Source: Gemmatimonadota bacterium
Lineage (GTDB): Bacteria > Latescibacterota > UBA2968
Direction of reading: 5' to 3'
Length of the DNA: 34,140 bases
Assembly: GCA_009838845.1 (NCBI GenBank)
Contig: VXRD01000079.1
Span: 1 to 34,140, forward strand
The notes under the pieces are model-generated. The model was not told where the DNA came from, made no database searches, and saw only the letters and a program-made list of their open reading frames with translations. Position numbers and translations under genes: made by a program. Shown piece after piece: positions 7,784 through 15,938 of the stretch (the stretch's first letter is position 1; each line of letters starts with the position of its first letter).

Positions 7784-8169
7784 GTTTCATCCTCCTCTGC
7801 CTTCTGAATCATTTTGTGAATGCGGGCAAGGTCTTGCGCATCGAGTTCTTCATTTTCCACCAGATTGAGTACCAGAGTTTCTGGCGAATTGTCGAAAAAG
7901 CGACTCATCAGATACTGAATGGCGCTTCGCTGTGCATCCTCTCGCCCCACGATTGGATAATACACAAAAGCTCTGCCTTCTTTTTCATGCCGCAAATAAC
8001 CCTTCTGTTCCAGAATGCGCAATATTGTCAATACCGTGCTATACGCCGGAGATTCACGTCCAGCGAGTGTGTTGACAACCTCGCTCACTGTAGCCGAGCC
8101 GCGATCCCAAATAACCCGCATCAATCTCAGTTCGGCATCTGTCAGAGTAGGGGATCTTCGTCTGCCCAT
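7780..8169 (-). CDS. BlaI/MecI/CopY-family transcriptional repressor
   Basis: 129 residues. The N-terminal winged helix is typical: LTDAELRLMRVIWDRGSATVSEV (about 9-31), then YSTVLTILRILEQKGYLRHEKEGRAFVYYP (about 43-72). The C-terminal helices should dimerise and hold the protease-sensitive site. In the Staphylococcus bla/mec systems such repressors bind short dyads at their own promoter and are removed when the partner M56 protease is activated. The coupled M56 gene directly downstream and two dyads around its own promoter fit that logic. There is no beta-lactamase gene nearby; tonB, which has the same dyad, is the only other visible target. Confidence 0.92.
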   Translation of the reverse strand: MGRRRSPTLTDAELRLMRVIWDRGSATVSEVVNTLAGRESPAYSTVLTILRILEQKGYLRHEKEGRAFVYYPIVGREDAQRSAIQYLMSRFFDNSPETLVLNLVENEELDAQDLARIHKMIQKAEEDET

Positions 8170-8180
8170 AAAGCCCTCAC

Positions 8181-8196
8181 TATTAAAAATTTAATA
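8181..8196. promoter_or_regulatory. Putative BlaI operator 1 (blaI leader)
   Basis: Perfect dyad TATTAA-AAAT-TTAATA. It lies between the -10 and the blaI start codon, over the expected transcription start and leader. Confidence 0.62.
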
Positions 8197-8207
8197 CTTT
8201 CAAAACA

Positions 8208-8236
8208 AATATGACCAAGAAGAAAGTGAATGTCAA
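8208..8236 (-). promoter_or_regulatory. blaI promoter
   Basis: On the minus strand, the -35 TTGACA (8231-8236, consensus) and -10 CATATT (8208-8213) are separated by exactly 17 bases. It is flanked on both sides by repressor-like dyads. Confidence 0.65.
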
Positions 8237-8250
8237 TTAAAAAATTAATA
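8235..8250. promoter_or_regulatory. Putative BlaI operator 2 (overlaps -35)
   Basis: AATTAA-AAAA-TTAATA differs from the other two dyads by one half-site base. It overlaps the end of the -35 box and extends upstream of it. Confidence 0.55.
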
Positions 8251-8325
8251 GTTCAACAAAAAAAAAGACAAACTGGTAGGAGGGAGACGACCTCGCGCTC
8301 CAAAATCCCAAACGGGGACACGGGG

Positions 8326-9306
8326 TCACTTGAACTTCAAGGGCTTGCCTTCACGGGCGGATTGATAAACCGCTTCGAGGAGTGCTACTGTGCGGCGGCC
8401 TTCGCGTCCATCTACGGATAAGGGCGTTCCTGTGGTCACGGCATTTACCACGTCTTCGACAATACTGTGGATGTCATTTTCTACGCTGTCGAGTTTTTCC
8501 TGAAGCCCTGTGCCGTAAACCGTCATTTCGCCATTTAGAACGTCGTGTAGCAAAATGCCGCCTTCTGTTCCGTGTACCTCGGCGCTGAAGTACACACTCT
8601 GGGGAAAGGTCGTGGTGCCCAGGATTGTGCCTTTTGCCCCGTTCTCGAAATTCAGGATTGCCAGCCCGATGTCTTCGGTCTCAATCTCGTGATTTACAAT
8701 GTCGATTTCACCGTACACGGAAACCGGGTCGCCCATAAACCAGCTCAATACGTCGAGCAGATGCGCGCCCTGATTGGCCAATGAGCCGCCGCCGTCCATA
8801 GCCCATGTTCCGCGCCAACCATCGTCGTGGCGAAAATATTCGTCATTGCGGAACCACTTAAAACGCACTTCACCCAAAATCATCTTGCCCAGCCAGCCTT
8901 CCCGAATCGCGGTTGCTATCTTGACATTGCCATCCACGTATCGGCTTTGATAATCTACACCGCACAACACACCGGCATCTTCACAAGCCGCAATGAGCCG
9001 ATCACACGCTTCGGTGCTCACATCCATGGGTTTGGTGGTTATCACATGCTTGCCCGCTTTTGCCGCTTCAATTCCAACCTGGGCATGTTTGCCGCTCGGT
9101 GTCATCACCATCACGACATCCACATCATCTCGCGCAAACACATGTTCCATATTTATAACGCAGTCCGTCTCCAATTCCTGTGCCACTTCCTCGGCCAGAT
9201 CGCCGTGCAGATCGCACACGACCCTCAAATCTGCCCCGGCTGTCTCTTTAATCAACCGCGCCCTGTTACGCCCCATGCCCAGGCCAATAACGCCGAAACC
9301 GACCAT
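8326..9306 (-). CDS. Gfo/Idh/MocA-family NAD(P)-dependent oxidoreductase
   Basis: 326 residues, the normal family length. The N-terminal Rossmann motif is GVIGLGMGRNR (5-15), and the catalytic-region lysine-proline pair is at TTKPMD (90-95). A C-terminal alpha/beta dimerisation domain includes GDDGWRGTWAMDGGGSLANQGAHLLDVL-type sequence around 160-190 (the GG-L-x-x-Q-G-x-H signature). These enzymes oxidise or reduce hydroxyls on sugars, inositols and related polyols. TCCTCC on the + strand gives a good AGGAGG 6-7 bases before the ATG. The stop of the upstream PhyH gene is 23 bases away on the same strand, so the two are likely co-transcribed. The sugar substrate cannot be told from sequence. 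Confidence 0.9.
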   Translation of the reverse strand: MVGFGVIGLGMGRNRARLIKETAGADLRVVCDLHGDLAEEVAQELETDCVINMEHVFARDDVDVVMVMTPSGKHAQVGIEAAKAGKHVITTKPMDVSTEACDRLIAACEDAGVLCGVDYQSRYVDGNVKIATAIREGWLGKMILGEVRFKWFRNDEYFRHDDGWRGTWAMDGGGSLANQGAHLLDVLSWFMGDPVSVYGEIDIVNHEIETEDIGLAILNFENGAKGTILGTTTFPQSVYFSAEVHGTEGGILLHDVLNGEMTVYGTGLQEKLDSVENDIHSIVEDVVNAVTTGTPLSVDGREGRRTVALLEAVYQSAREGKPLKFK

Positions 9307-9329
9307 ATTATCCTCCTATCGTCTATTCT

Positions 9330-10337
9330 TCAGGCACAATCGGGATGGCCTTCTTTCCACCGCCCGAAGGGAACATCGGTCTGTCCGTCCTGATTGATTT
9401 TCGACATCGCCTTTCGAGTGTCTGACCACATTTGGGTCCACACTTTTGCATCTCTCAATTCGCGCTCTGGATGTTTGCGGCTGCGCGCGACAAAGCCCGG
9501 AAATGCCTCGCGTCCAGTCGTTTGACCGATGGGATTATACCGCAGATCAAAGCTCCAGCGGATTTTATCGCTTACATTGGGCAGCGATCCGTGTACTGTG
9601 CACTTGGGAAGAAAAATGACATCTCCCCGTTTGACCGGTAGCGGTATCATGCGTTCGGCTTCAAACAGCGATTCGGGTATCTGGCGCCCACCCGCTGTTT
9701 TGGGTCCATTTCCAAAATACGATGGGCAATGTGTCAAAAGCCCGTGTTTGTGGCTGCCGGGTACGACTTTTAGAGGGCCTTGTTCAATACCGACGTCTTC
9801 GAGTGCAAACCACACGGTCAACATATTTGTCTCATCTGCTTCTGGTACAACCACGCCCTGATCTTGATGCCAGATCGTTTCTCCCAAAACCGGATTTCCA
9901 AACTGGTTTTTGGGCAGAATATGCTCGGGTGGTTTAATCCGCACATGTTGTACGGGATTCGAGTATATCTCTGGTCCGATGAGCGATTCCACACAATCGA
10001 GCAGGGATTCAGCTGTAAAGGCATTGAGAACAGCCTGTCCCGCCCAGAAAGGCGTGTCTGGTTTCACATTTTGAAATGGTAGCGAGAAATCGAAATACTG
10101 TTTGTGTACATCGCCCGTTTCAATACAGACCGCGACGAATCGCTCGGCGAAATCAAGGTCTTCGAACAAGGAAGAAATCTCTTCTTGTTCGTAAAGATCG
10201 CGGACTAAGGTGTCGAGTACATCTGTATATTCTTCAATCACAGGATCCAACACGGTTTTTGGATCCAACACGCCCTCCACCACCAGATAGCCTTCTTCTT
10301 CAAACTGTGCGGTCTGCTCGGCAGTTAGGCAACCCAT
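9330..10337 (-). CDS. Phytanoyl-CoA dioxygenase (PhyH) family Fe(II)/2-oxoglutarate oxygenase
   Basis: 335 residues. The double-stranded beta-helix core is recognisable. The iron ligands are H157 and D159 in WHQDQG and a distal H249 in TVHGS, and R260 in the following segment (SDKIRWSFDLRY) is the likely 2-oxoglutarate anchor. The strand VVPGSHKHG (191-199) is typical of the family. It starts TAEQTAQFEEEGYLVV, the standard PhyH N-terminus. Members hydroxylate diverse small molecules, and the phytanoyl name does not define the substrate. It lies directly upstream of a Gfo/Idh/MocA gene, suggesting that hydroxylation and alcohol oxidation may be consecutive steps. All classical active-site residues are present, unlike the duplicated pair further right. 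Confidence 0.9.
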   Translation of the reverse strand: MGCLTAEQTAQFEEEGYLVVEGVLDPKTVLDPVIEEYTDVLDTLVRDLYEQEEISSLFEDLDFAERFVAVCIETGDVHKQYFDFSLPFQNVKPDTPFWAGQAVLNAFTAESLLDCVESLIGPEIYSNPVQHVRIKPPEHILPKNQFGNPVLGETIWHQDQGVVVPEADETNMLTVWFALEDVGIEQGPLKVVPGSHKHGLLTHCPSYFGNGPKTAGGRQIPESLFEAERMIPLPVKRGDVIFLPKCTVHGSLPNVSDKIRWSFDLRYNPIGQTTGREAFPGFVARSRKHPERELRDAKVWTQMWSDTRKAMSKINQDGQTDVPFGRWKEGHPDCA

Positions 10338-10402
10338 GGTATTTCTCCTTTTTGTGGGACGTTTAACAGCTTTTGCTATAAATCAATTTCAGAGCCCAGG
10401 CG

Positions 10403-11293
10403 CTATTGTTCTGCTGCGACCAGCGTTAGCGCACCGGGCATAATTTCAAATATCAGTTCTTTGGAGCCTTTCCCAACCTCGCCATCAAATTGAAACCAAT
10501 CACTTTTCTCGCGTGTGATATGGACTTTTTGGGCTCGAAATATCTCGACGCCGGGCATGCGGTCAAAAGTGCCATTAAAAAGTCGATAGGTATTCAACAC
10601 CAGGCGAATCCACCCCGGATGTGTAAACACGCATACATCGAGAAGTCCATCATCTGGCATCGCTTGAGGGGCTATGGTTGCGCCGCCTCCAAAGTCTGGC
10701 ATGTTAGCTATGACAACGAACAAAGGCGTGCGCTCAATTTCACTATCAGAATCCAATCTCAATCGCAATGTCTGAGGGCGATATGAGAGAAGCGACAGCG
10801 CAGTGAGCACCAGATAGGGCAAGAATCCGCGGCGCCCCGTCCGGTTTGCATACCGATGGGCAACCACTGCGTCTAAGCCAATACCCGCCGTAGAAAAAAA
10901 CAGGGCGTTGCCCACGCGCCCCACATCGAGTTTTCTAATCTCTGGCTGAATAAAAGCGCGACAGGCTTTTGCCGGGTCAAGAGATAAATTCAACGCACGC
11001 GCAAACGCATTGCCCGATCCAGCGGGTACTACTCCCAGGGGTATCTCTGTGCCGAGTAGCGCGCTTCCAACTTCGTTAATGGTGCCATCGCCTCCAATGG
11101 CGACCACCAGATCGAATCCCATTTCGGATGCGCTTGTTGCCAATTCCGTGGCGTGCCCCGCGTACTGCGTCACTTCAAGGGCGAAATCCATCCCCGCTTT
11201 CTCACACGCGGCAATCACGCGAGATCGAATATTGCGGTGTACTCCTGCATGTGGATTCGCAATGAAGAGCACGCGAGAGAATTGCACACTCAT
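10403..11293 (-). CDS. Diacylglycerol/lipid kinase family protein (DagK/YegS/BmrU type)
   Basis: 296 residues. The catalytic-domain motifs are IANPHAG (11-17), AIGGDGTINEV (65-75, nucleotide-binding GGDGT) and GVVPAGSGNAFARAL (87-101), followed by the beta-rich C-terminal domain (GIGLDAVVA, ANMPDFGGGATIAPQAMPDDGLLDVCV-like segment). Such enzymes phosphorylate diacylglycerol or other lipids at the membrane inner face; the substrate here is unknown. The ATG (11291-11293) overlaps the stop of the adenylate kinase-like gene (ATGA), so the two are translationally coupled. Confidence 0.92.
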   Translation of the reverse strand: MSVQFSRVLFIANPHAGVHRNIRSRVIAACEKAGMDFALEVTQYAGHATELATSASEMGFDLVVAIGGDGTINEVGSALLGTEIPLGVVPAGSGNAFARALNLSLDPAKACRAFIQPEIRKLDVGRVGNALFFSTAGIGLDAVVAHRYANRTGRRGFLPYLVLTALSLLSYRPQTLRLRLDSDSEIERTPLFVVIANMPDFGGGATIAPQAMPDDGLLDVCVFTHPGWIRLVLNTYRLFNGTFDRMPGVEIFRAQKVHITREKSDWFQFDGEVGKGSKELIFEIMPGALTLVAAEQ

Positions 11294-11877
11294 GTATGTA
11301 AAAAATCGACCAGGGTCTGACCGATATCTCTCAAAATTTTTGGCGAAGGTTGTGATACATCGATTTGTTGCACGATTTCTTTGGGATAATGCTCCAATAC
11401 AGCAATTGTTTGACGGTCGTACACATCGAATCTCTTGCGAATAATTTGTTCATTTGCGTCATCAATGCGATATGCCACGAGCGCGCGTCCAAAGAGGCGT
11501 TTGATCAGTACATCGCGGTCTGGACAATCCAATAAGATGATCAACTTTACATTTAAGTCTTCATCGGCCATTTGAGCCTGGGCCAGTGTGCGCGGTAGGC
11601 CATCTAAAATCAATGTCTGTTCGTCGGGCTTGAAATCGCCAAAATCAGCCAGGCGCAGCATGCGTTCTCGCCACAGTGCAACGACAAATTCATCGGGCAC
11701 CAGTTCGCCTTTGCGAATACTCGCCAAAGCCATTTCCCCGGGCTGGCTATTGACGTCCAATGCCCTGAGCATATCGCCACTTGAAAAATGGTATAAACCT
11801 GGTATTTGTTTTAACACACTTCCCCATGTGCCCTTGCCAGCACCAGGGGGCCCAAATAATAAGACAGTATCATACAT
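11290..11877 (-). CDS. Adenylate kinase-family nucleoside monophosphate kinase (short form)
   Basis: 195 residues. The P-loop is GPPGAGKGT (9-17), then FSSGDMLRAL (NMP-binding site), LILDGLPRTLAQA (the DGxPRT motif) and RLFGR...RIDDANEQIIRKRFDVY, the LID hinge with its Arg/Asp pattern. The LID is short and lacks the zinc-type insertion. At 195 residues it is shorter than E. coli Adk (214), in the range of short-LID forms. The family interconverts AMP/ATP with ADP in the cytoplasm. Pairing with a lipid kinase rather than the ribosomal-protein/secY operon where adk often lies hints at a paralogue, so I do not assign the symbol adk. GAGGGAG precedes the ATG. Confidence 0.85.
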   Translation of the reverse strand: MYDTVLLFGPPGAGKGTWGSVLKQIPGLYHFSSGDMLRALDVNSQPGEMALASIRKGELVPDEFVVALWRERMLRLADFGDFKPDEQTLILDGLPRTLAQAQMADEDLNVKLIILLDCPDRDVLIKRLFGRALVAYRIDDANEQIIRKRFDVYDRQTIAVLEHYPKEIVQQIDVSQPSPKILRDIGQTLVDFLHT

Positions 11878-11901
11878 CGGTATAACTCCCTCGATTGTTT
11901 T

Positions 11902-11930
11902 TTGACAGAATGGAAATGTGAGTGTATAAT
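11902..11930 (+). promoter_or_regulatory. Perfect-consensus sigma-70 promoter upstream of the DUF1854 gene
   Basis: TTGACA (11902-11907), a 17-base spacer and TATAAT (11925-11930), all exact matches. The transcript would start near 11937 and carry a leader of about 165 bases to the DUF1854 gene at 12102. Confidence 0.75.
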
Positions 11931-11981
11931 TAAGCTATCAGCGATCAATGCGATAAGAGTTAAAAGCATCTCCCATCCTGG

Positions 11982-12052
11982 ACGCCTGCTTTAGGCATGC
12001 AGGCGTGACGATAGGAATAGCGATTGTCATCGCGGCAGGATTAAAGCCGCGA
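11982..12052 (+). repeat. Two tandem hairpins in the DUF1854 leader (REP-like)
   Basis: Hairpin 1: ACGCCTGC (11982-11989) pairs with GCAGGCGT (11999-12006) over a 9-base loop. Hairpin 2: TCGCGGC (12030-12036) pairs with GCCGCGA (12046-12052), again over 9 bases. The second has the GTCAT-stem-ATCCAGAA outline of dispersed palindromic repeats seen in many bacteria. Neither has a T-run, so these are not terminators. Confidence 0.7.
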
Positions 12053-12101
12053 TCCAGAAGGTTTTTTCTTACCGCTGTCCGCTTTCTTACAGGAGAACAT
12101 C

Positions 12102-12719
12102 ATGAACCTCGATCCCGCTGCCATCTCGCTGAAAAAAAATGGCGATAAAATTGAAGCTCTTATCCATGGGAAGACCTCATTTGTCGATCGCCTTGCCCGC
12201 GCGTTTCCCCACAGCAATCCCGATCAATTTGTCAGTTTGATGGACGAATTGGGGCACGAAATTGGCATTATTGAAAATCCCAAAAAACTCGACGATACTT
12301 CGCGCAATTTGCTCGAAGCCGAACTCAAAGCCATCTACTTTGTCCCGACCATCAGTGCCATAACTTCCGTCGTACCCAAAGGCACGGGCAGTCAGTGGAC
12401 TGTTGATACCGACGATGGCGAATATACTTTCCGCATTCTGGGACGCGATGCTCTCAAGGGCAATGAACCGCCTGCAATTGAAATCACGGATGAAAATGGC
12501 AAGCGATACAAAATTGACAATTACTGGGATCTCGATCCGGAAAGCCGGGACCTGACTTCTGACCTGCTGCCCGATAAAGTTGTCAAGGCGCGCTATTACA
12601 CCCGATCGATCTCGAGTAGTAGAAGTGGCAGAGGCAGAGGTTCGAGCAGTCGCGGTGGTAGTAGTAGTGGCGGTAGTAGCGGTAGTAGCGGCATGGGCGG
12701 ATCGATTGGCATACGATGA
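12102..12719 (+). CDS. DUF1854-domain protein with Ser/Gly/Arg-rich C-terminal tail
   Basis: 205 residues. Residues about 25-150 fit the DUF1854 pattern: ARAFPHSNPDQFVSLMDELG, then a GIIENPKKLD-type segment, LEAELKAIYFVPTI, W-x-V-x-T-D-D-G-E and NGKRYKIDN. In other bacteria DUF1854 genes are reported next to ABC transporters linked to cyanophycin metabolism; the molecular role is unknown. Here no transporter is adjacent. From about residue 168 the chain becomes a low-complexity tail of S, G and R (RSGRGRGSSSRGG and similar), which is probably disordered and may bind nucleic acid or be modified. AGGAG lies 7 bases before the ATG. It is soluble with no membrane segment and is convergent with xylA. 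Confidence 0.8.
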   Translation: MNLDPAAISLKKNGDKIEALIHGKTSFVDRLARAFPHSNPDQFVSLMDELGHEIGIIENPKKLDDTSRNLLEAELKAIYFVPTISAITSVVPKGTGSQWTVDTDDGEYTFRILGRDALKGNEPPAIEITDENGKRYKIDNYWDLDPESRDLTSDLLPDKVVKARYYTRSISSSRSGRGRGSSSRGGSSSGGSSGSSGMGGSIGIR

Positions 12720-12740
12720 TTCGCCGGGCATAGTGATCTG

Positions 12741-13910
12741 CTACCGCACCCCTAACAATAAGTCGGCCAGCAACTGATCCAGACGCTCATAGCCCAATCC
12801 AACGCGCCCCATTGCATCGATGTCAAATTGCACTTGTTTGAGTGCCAGCGATTTTTCCGGGCTGTATTTGCCCAGATGCTGTTCGTATTCGGGGTTCTGG
12901 TTTCCAATTTCTTGCAAGATTCCCTGAATTTCGGCATCTGCTTCAAATTGTGCCACTTTATCCCTTAAGATATTGTACGTACGCATACACCCTGCGGCAA
13001 AATCCCATACCCCTTCTTCGTCTTCTGTGCGAAATGCGTGTGCGTCGAAGTGCCTCGGACCCGTATAACCGTTGTTTTCGAGCAAGCGCACGAGCAAAAA
13101 GGCGCTTTTGTAATCTTCTGAGCCAAACCGGAAGTCCTGATCATAGCGACCAAAACGCTGGTCGTTTAAGTCGATATGGAAGAGTTTGCCCGCCTCGAAT
13201 GCTTGCGCCACGCCGTGATGGAAATTTAACCCCGCCATGTGTTCGTGTGCAACTTCCGGGTTGACGCCCACCATTTCGGGGTAATCCAGCGTTTCGATAA
13301 ATGCCAGATAATGCCCGGTTGTGGGAAAGTACATATCGGCACGCGGTTCATTGGGTTTGGCTTCGAGGGCGAAATTCAAATCGTATTTCTGGTCGCGCAC
13401 GTAATCGCACAGATAATTTAAGCCATCCCGGTAGCGTTTGAGGGCATCGATGGGATCTTTTGCCACGTTGCATTCGGCGCCTTCGCGTCCGCCCCAAAAT
13501 ACATAGGTTTTTGCACCCAATTCGACGCCTAAATCAATGGCTTGCATAATTTTTTGCAAGCCATAAGCGCGAATTTTGGGATCGTTGGACGTAAAGCCCC
13601 CATCCTTAAATACGGGATGAGAAAATGTATTGGTGGTTGCCATGGGCACGACCATGCCGCAATTTTTTAGTGCGTTTTTGAAACCGCTTACGATTTTATC
13701 GCGCTGTTGTAGTGTGGCATCAATTGGCACGAGGTCGTTATCGTGCAGGTTAATGCCCCATGCGCCCAGTTCGCTCAAGCGTTGCACAATCCGCTCGGGC
13801 GCAAGTGTTTGGCGCGTTGGGTCGCCAAAGGGATCGCGTCCGGGATTTCCCACTGTCCACAAACCAAATGAAAATTTATCTTCTCTTGTGGGCGTATATA
13901 CATCGGCCAT
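12741..13910 (-). CDS. xylA: Xylose isomerase (class I, short form)
   Basis: 389 residues, matching the actinobacterial-type (class I) enzymes of about 390 residues. It interconverts D-xylose and D-xylulose, and often glucose and fructose, using two divalent metals in a TIM barrel. Visible signatures are [18 protein letters not shown] near the N-terminus, the catalytic histidine in NLHDND (H56), [19 protein letters not shown], the metal ligands in [10 protein letters not shown], the second metal region [21 protein letters not shown] and [15 protein letters not shown] precedes the ATG by 6 bases. It stands alone: no xylulokinase or xylose transporter is in view, and the HD-domain gene is divergent. 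Confidence 0.95.
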   Translation of the reverse strand: MADVYTPTREDKFSFGLWTVGNPGRDPFGDPTRQTLAPERIVQRLSELGAWGINLHDNDLVPIDATLQQRDKIVSGFKNALKNCGMVVPMATTNTFSHPVFKDGGFTSNDPKIRAYGLQKIMQAIDLGVELGAKTYVFWGGREGAECNVAKDPIDALKRYRDGLNYLCDYVRDQKYDLNFALEAKPNEPRADMYFPTTGHYLAFIETLDYPEMVGVNPEVAHEHMAGLNFHHGVAQAFEAGKLFHIDLNDQRFGRYDQDFRFGSEDYKSAFLLVRLLENNGYTGPRHFDAHAFRTEDEEGVWDFAAGCMRTYNILRDKVAQFEADAEIQGILQEIGNQNPEYEQHLGKYSPEKSLALKQVQFDIDAMGRVGLGYERLDQLLADLLLGVR

Positions 13911-14029
13911 TGGACCTCCTCAAAATACGAATTAAAAATGCCAATAAAGCGTTGCAACTTCCGCGTGCAAAATATCATGGTGAAGTCTGACTGTCAATGG
14001 ACATTTCCACAACTCATCGGGAGCACAAA

Positions 14030-15265
14030 ATGATTATTCGCGATCCCGTTCACGGCGATATGTCGTTTAATGAATCCGAACGTCGGGTTATGGACACGCG
14101 ACAAATGCAACGCCTGCGCGGCGTGCGCCAAACAGGATCGGCATATCTGGTCTATCCGGGCTGTGTCCACACGCGTTTTGAACACTCGCTGGGCACAACG
14201 GCGATGTCGCGGCGCGTGCTCGATGTCTTGAGACGCGGTGGCGCGCAAATCGAATCCGAGCAGGCCGATGCGGTCGCATTGGCCGCGCTGGTTCACGACA
14301 TTTCGCACTTGCCCTTTGGACATACGTTTGAAGATGAACGCAAGCTCTTTCCCCGCCACGACACAGCCGCCCGCATGAAACATTTCTTAACGCAAACAGA
14401 AATCGCGCAAGCACTCGATGCTTCGGGCCTGCGCGATACGGTGATTTCTCTGCTTACAGATAAATCGTTTTCACCGGCGTGGATGCAGCAGATTGTGTCC
14501 AGCACCATCGATGCCGACTTGCTCGATTATTTGCGTCGCGATGCGTATTTTGCAGGCCTGCGTCAGGATTATGACGACCGAATTTTTAGCACCTTTATGC
14601 TTGCCGATGAAAATCTCGCGATTGATGTGACCCGTCTCAGTACGCGCACCGAGTTGCTGCACTTGTTACGGCTGCGCTATTTTCTTACCGAGCGCGTTTA
14701 TTATCACCACGCCAAAGTGTCATCGGGTGCTATGATTGCCAAAGCCGTCGAGATCGCCACCGAACACGGTCTTGCTGAAACCGATCTTTACACTTTGACG
14801 GACGATGCCCTTTTTCGCCATTTGCTCGGCTATAAAGACCCGCGCATTGACCGTTTGATCAACGGCGTTTGCGAACGGCGGCTGCTCAAACGCGCCTATA
14901 TGATTTCGACTGCCGAAGTGGGGCGCCGGGGGCGCGATGAGTTGATTGCCACCTACAATCGATCTGTCGAGAGTAGGCAGCAGATTGAGCGGCAAATCGC
15001 CGATGCTGTGACCATTAACCCCGACCAGGTTATTCTCTACTGCCCGGATATCTCTGCCATCAAAGAAGCGCGCGTGCGCGTTGTTACGCAAAATGGCTTG
15101 AGCCGCCTGAACGATCCCCCAGACAATCCGCCTTTTGATGTAAAGGTCGTGGAAGACCAGTATGAACGGCTCTGGAAATTTTACATTTTTGCACCCGAAG
15201 GTTATAGAGAGCGCGTTGGAAAAGTGTGCGAGCGCGTATTTGGCGAATCAAATGCGCTGGTATAA
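14030..15265 (+). CDS. HD-domain phosphohydrolase (dGTPase-like, COG1078 type)
   Basis: 411 residues from the ATG at 14030, which has GGGAG 6 bases upstream and gives the family start MIIRDPVHG. An ATG at 13997 would add 11 residues without a site. The metal-binding HD pattern is HTRFEHSLG (47-55), VHDISHLPFGH (88-98) and a distal Asp in STIDADLLDYLRRDAYF, which is also a family signature. Relatives such as B. subtilis YwfO hydrolyse (deoxy)nucleoside triphosphates or other phosphate esters; the substrate here is not known. It lies tail-to-tail with the HNH gene, with 6 bases between the stop codons. Confidence 0.88.
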   Translation: MIIRDPVHGDMSFNESERRVMDTRQMQRLRGVRQTGSAYLVYPGCVHTRFEHSLGTTAMSRRVLDVLRRGGAQIESEQADAVALAALVHDISHLPFGHTFEDERKLFPRHDTAARMKHFLTQTEIAQALDASGLRDTVISLLTDKSFSPAWMQQIVSSTIDADLLDYLRRDAYFAGLRQDYDDRIFSTFMLADENLAIDVTRLSTRTELLHLLRLRYFLTERVYYHHAKVSSGAMIAKAVEIATEHGLAETDLYTLTDDALFRHLLGYKDPRIDRLINGVCERRLLKRAYMISTAEVGRRGRDELIATYNRSVESRQQIERQIADAVTINPDQVILYCPDISAIKEARVRVVTQNGLSRLNDPPDNPPFDVKVVEDQYERLWKFYIFAPEGYRERVGKVCERVFGESNALV

Positions 15266-15271
15266 CGATCT

Positions 15272-15775
15272 TTATTGGGACCGTTGTGATCGGTGTTTGA
15301 CGCGATCAAATAACGGCGTGTCTGCCTGTCCCTCTATCTTTTTGTGGCATGAAGGGCATAGACTGATTAGATTGCTCAGTTGATTGGCCTCTTTTGGAGA
15401 GTCGAAAAGCCGGTACGGTATTTTGTGATGTACATCCATCTGTCGGCCGAGCGCGTCTTCTGTAATCCCACAAGACGCGCAACAAAACCCATCGCGCGCA
15501 CGCGCCTTGTCCGCTTGAATTTTCCAATTTCCCCCGCGATACTCTGGACGACCTTCCAGCACGAGTTCAAAATCCTCTTCAGATTCCCAATGGGTTCTGC
15601 ACTCGTTGCTGCAAAATTGGGAGCGCATGCCCTTTTCAATGTACCAGCGCGGCTGGGCAAATCGCTTGTCGCATTGCATACATCGCACGGTGATATCGTC
15701 TTCGCGCCGAACTTTTTGTTCTTCTTCAAACGATAGGCGCATTTGCGGCGATGATAGAGACTTTTTGTTGTTCAT
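15272..15775 (-). CDS. HNH endonuclease with N-terminal zinc finger
   Basis: 167 residues. An N-terminal four-cysteine finger is formed by C32-x2-C35 and C55-x3-C59 (MQCDKRF and SQFCSNECR). The HNH module has ARDGFCCASCG (93-103), DVHHKIPYRLF (114-124) and NLISLCPSCHKKIE (135-148), with H116/H117 and N135 as likely catalytic positions and C99, C102, C140 and C143 as the structural zinc site. Stand-alone HNH proteins of this type may act in DNA repair, restriction or phage biology. No methylase, integrase or intron signature is nearby, so the role is undefined. I see no clear Shine-Dalgarno site before the ATG. Confidence 0.85.
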   Translation of the reverse strand: MNNKKSLSSPQMRLSFEEEQKVRREDDITVRCMQCDKRFAQPRWYIEKGMRSQFCSNECRTHWESEEDFELVLEGRPEYRGGNWKIQADKARARDGFCCASCGITEDALGRQMDVHHKIPYRLFDSPKEANQLSNLISLCPSCHKKIEGQADTPLFDRVKHRSQRSQ

Positions 15776-15878
15776 CGTTTTAAAACCTCACACATCAATA
15801 GCGCACTTGATTAGTCCAAATATAGGTTGGAATAAATTGCAAGTCCATAGAAAGAATAGATTGTGCCCCACGTAGAGA

Positions 15879-15907
15879 TTGGATATTGTATCTGAATTTA
15901 TTATACT
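15879..15907 (+). promoter_or_regulatory. Promoter of the MacB/FtsX-like permease gene
   Basis: TTGGAT (15879-15884), 17-base spacer, TATACT (15902-15907). The transcript would start near 15914, about 25 bases before the GTG start. This supports the GTG over any upstream start. Confidence 0.6.
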
Positions 15908-15938
15908 ATCCGCACTTATACCTGAACAGGAGAAACCC

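Noticed and set aside
7780-8169. Beta-lactam resistance locus, suggested by BlaI and BlaR1-like genes
   Set aside because: There is no beta-lactamase or PBP2a gene, and the M56 protein has no penicillin-binding domain, so a resistance role is not supported.
12177-12731. Minus-strand 184-codon frame opposite the DUF1854 gene
   Set aside because: It is low-complexity Ala/Thr sequence that mirrors the Ser/Gly tail, with no ribosome site. The plus-strand frame carries the conserved domain.
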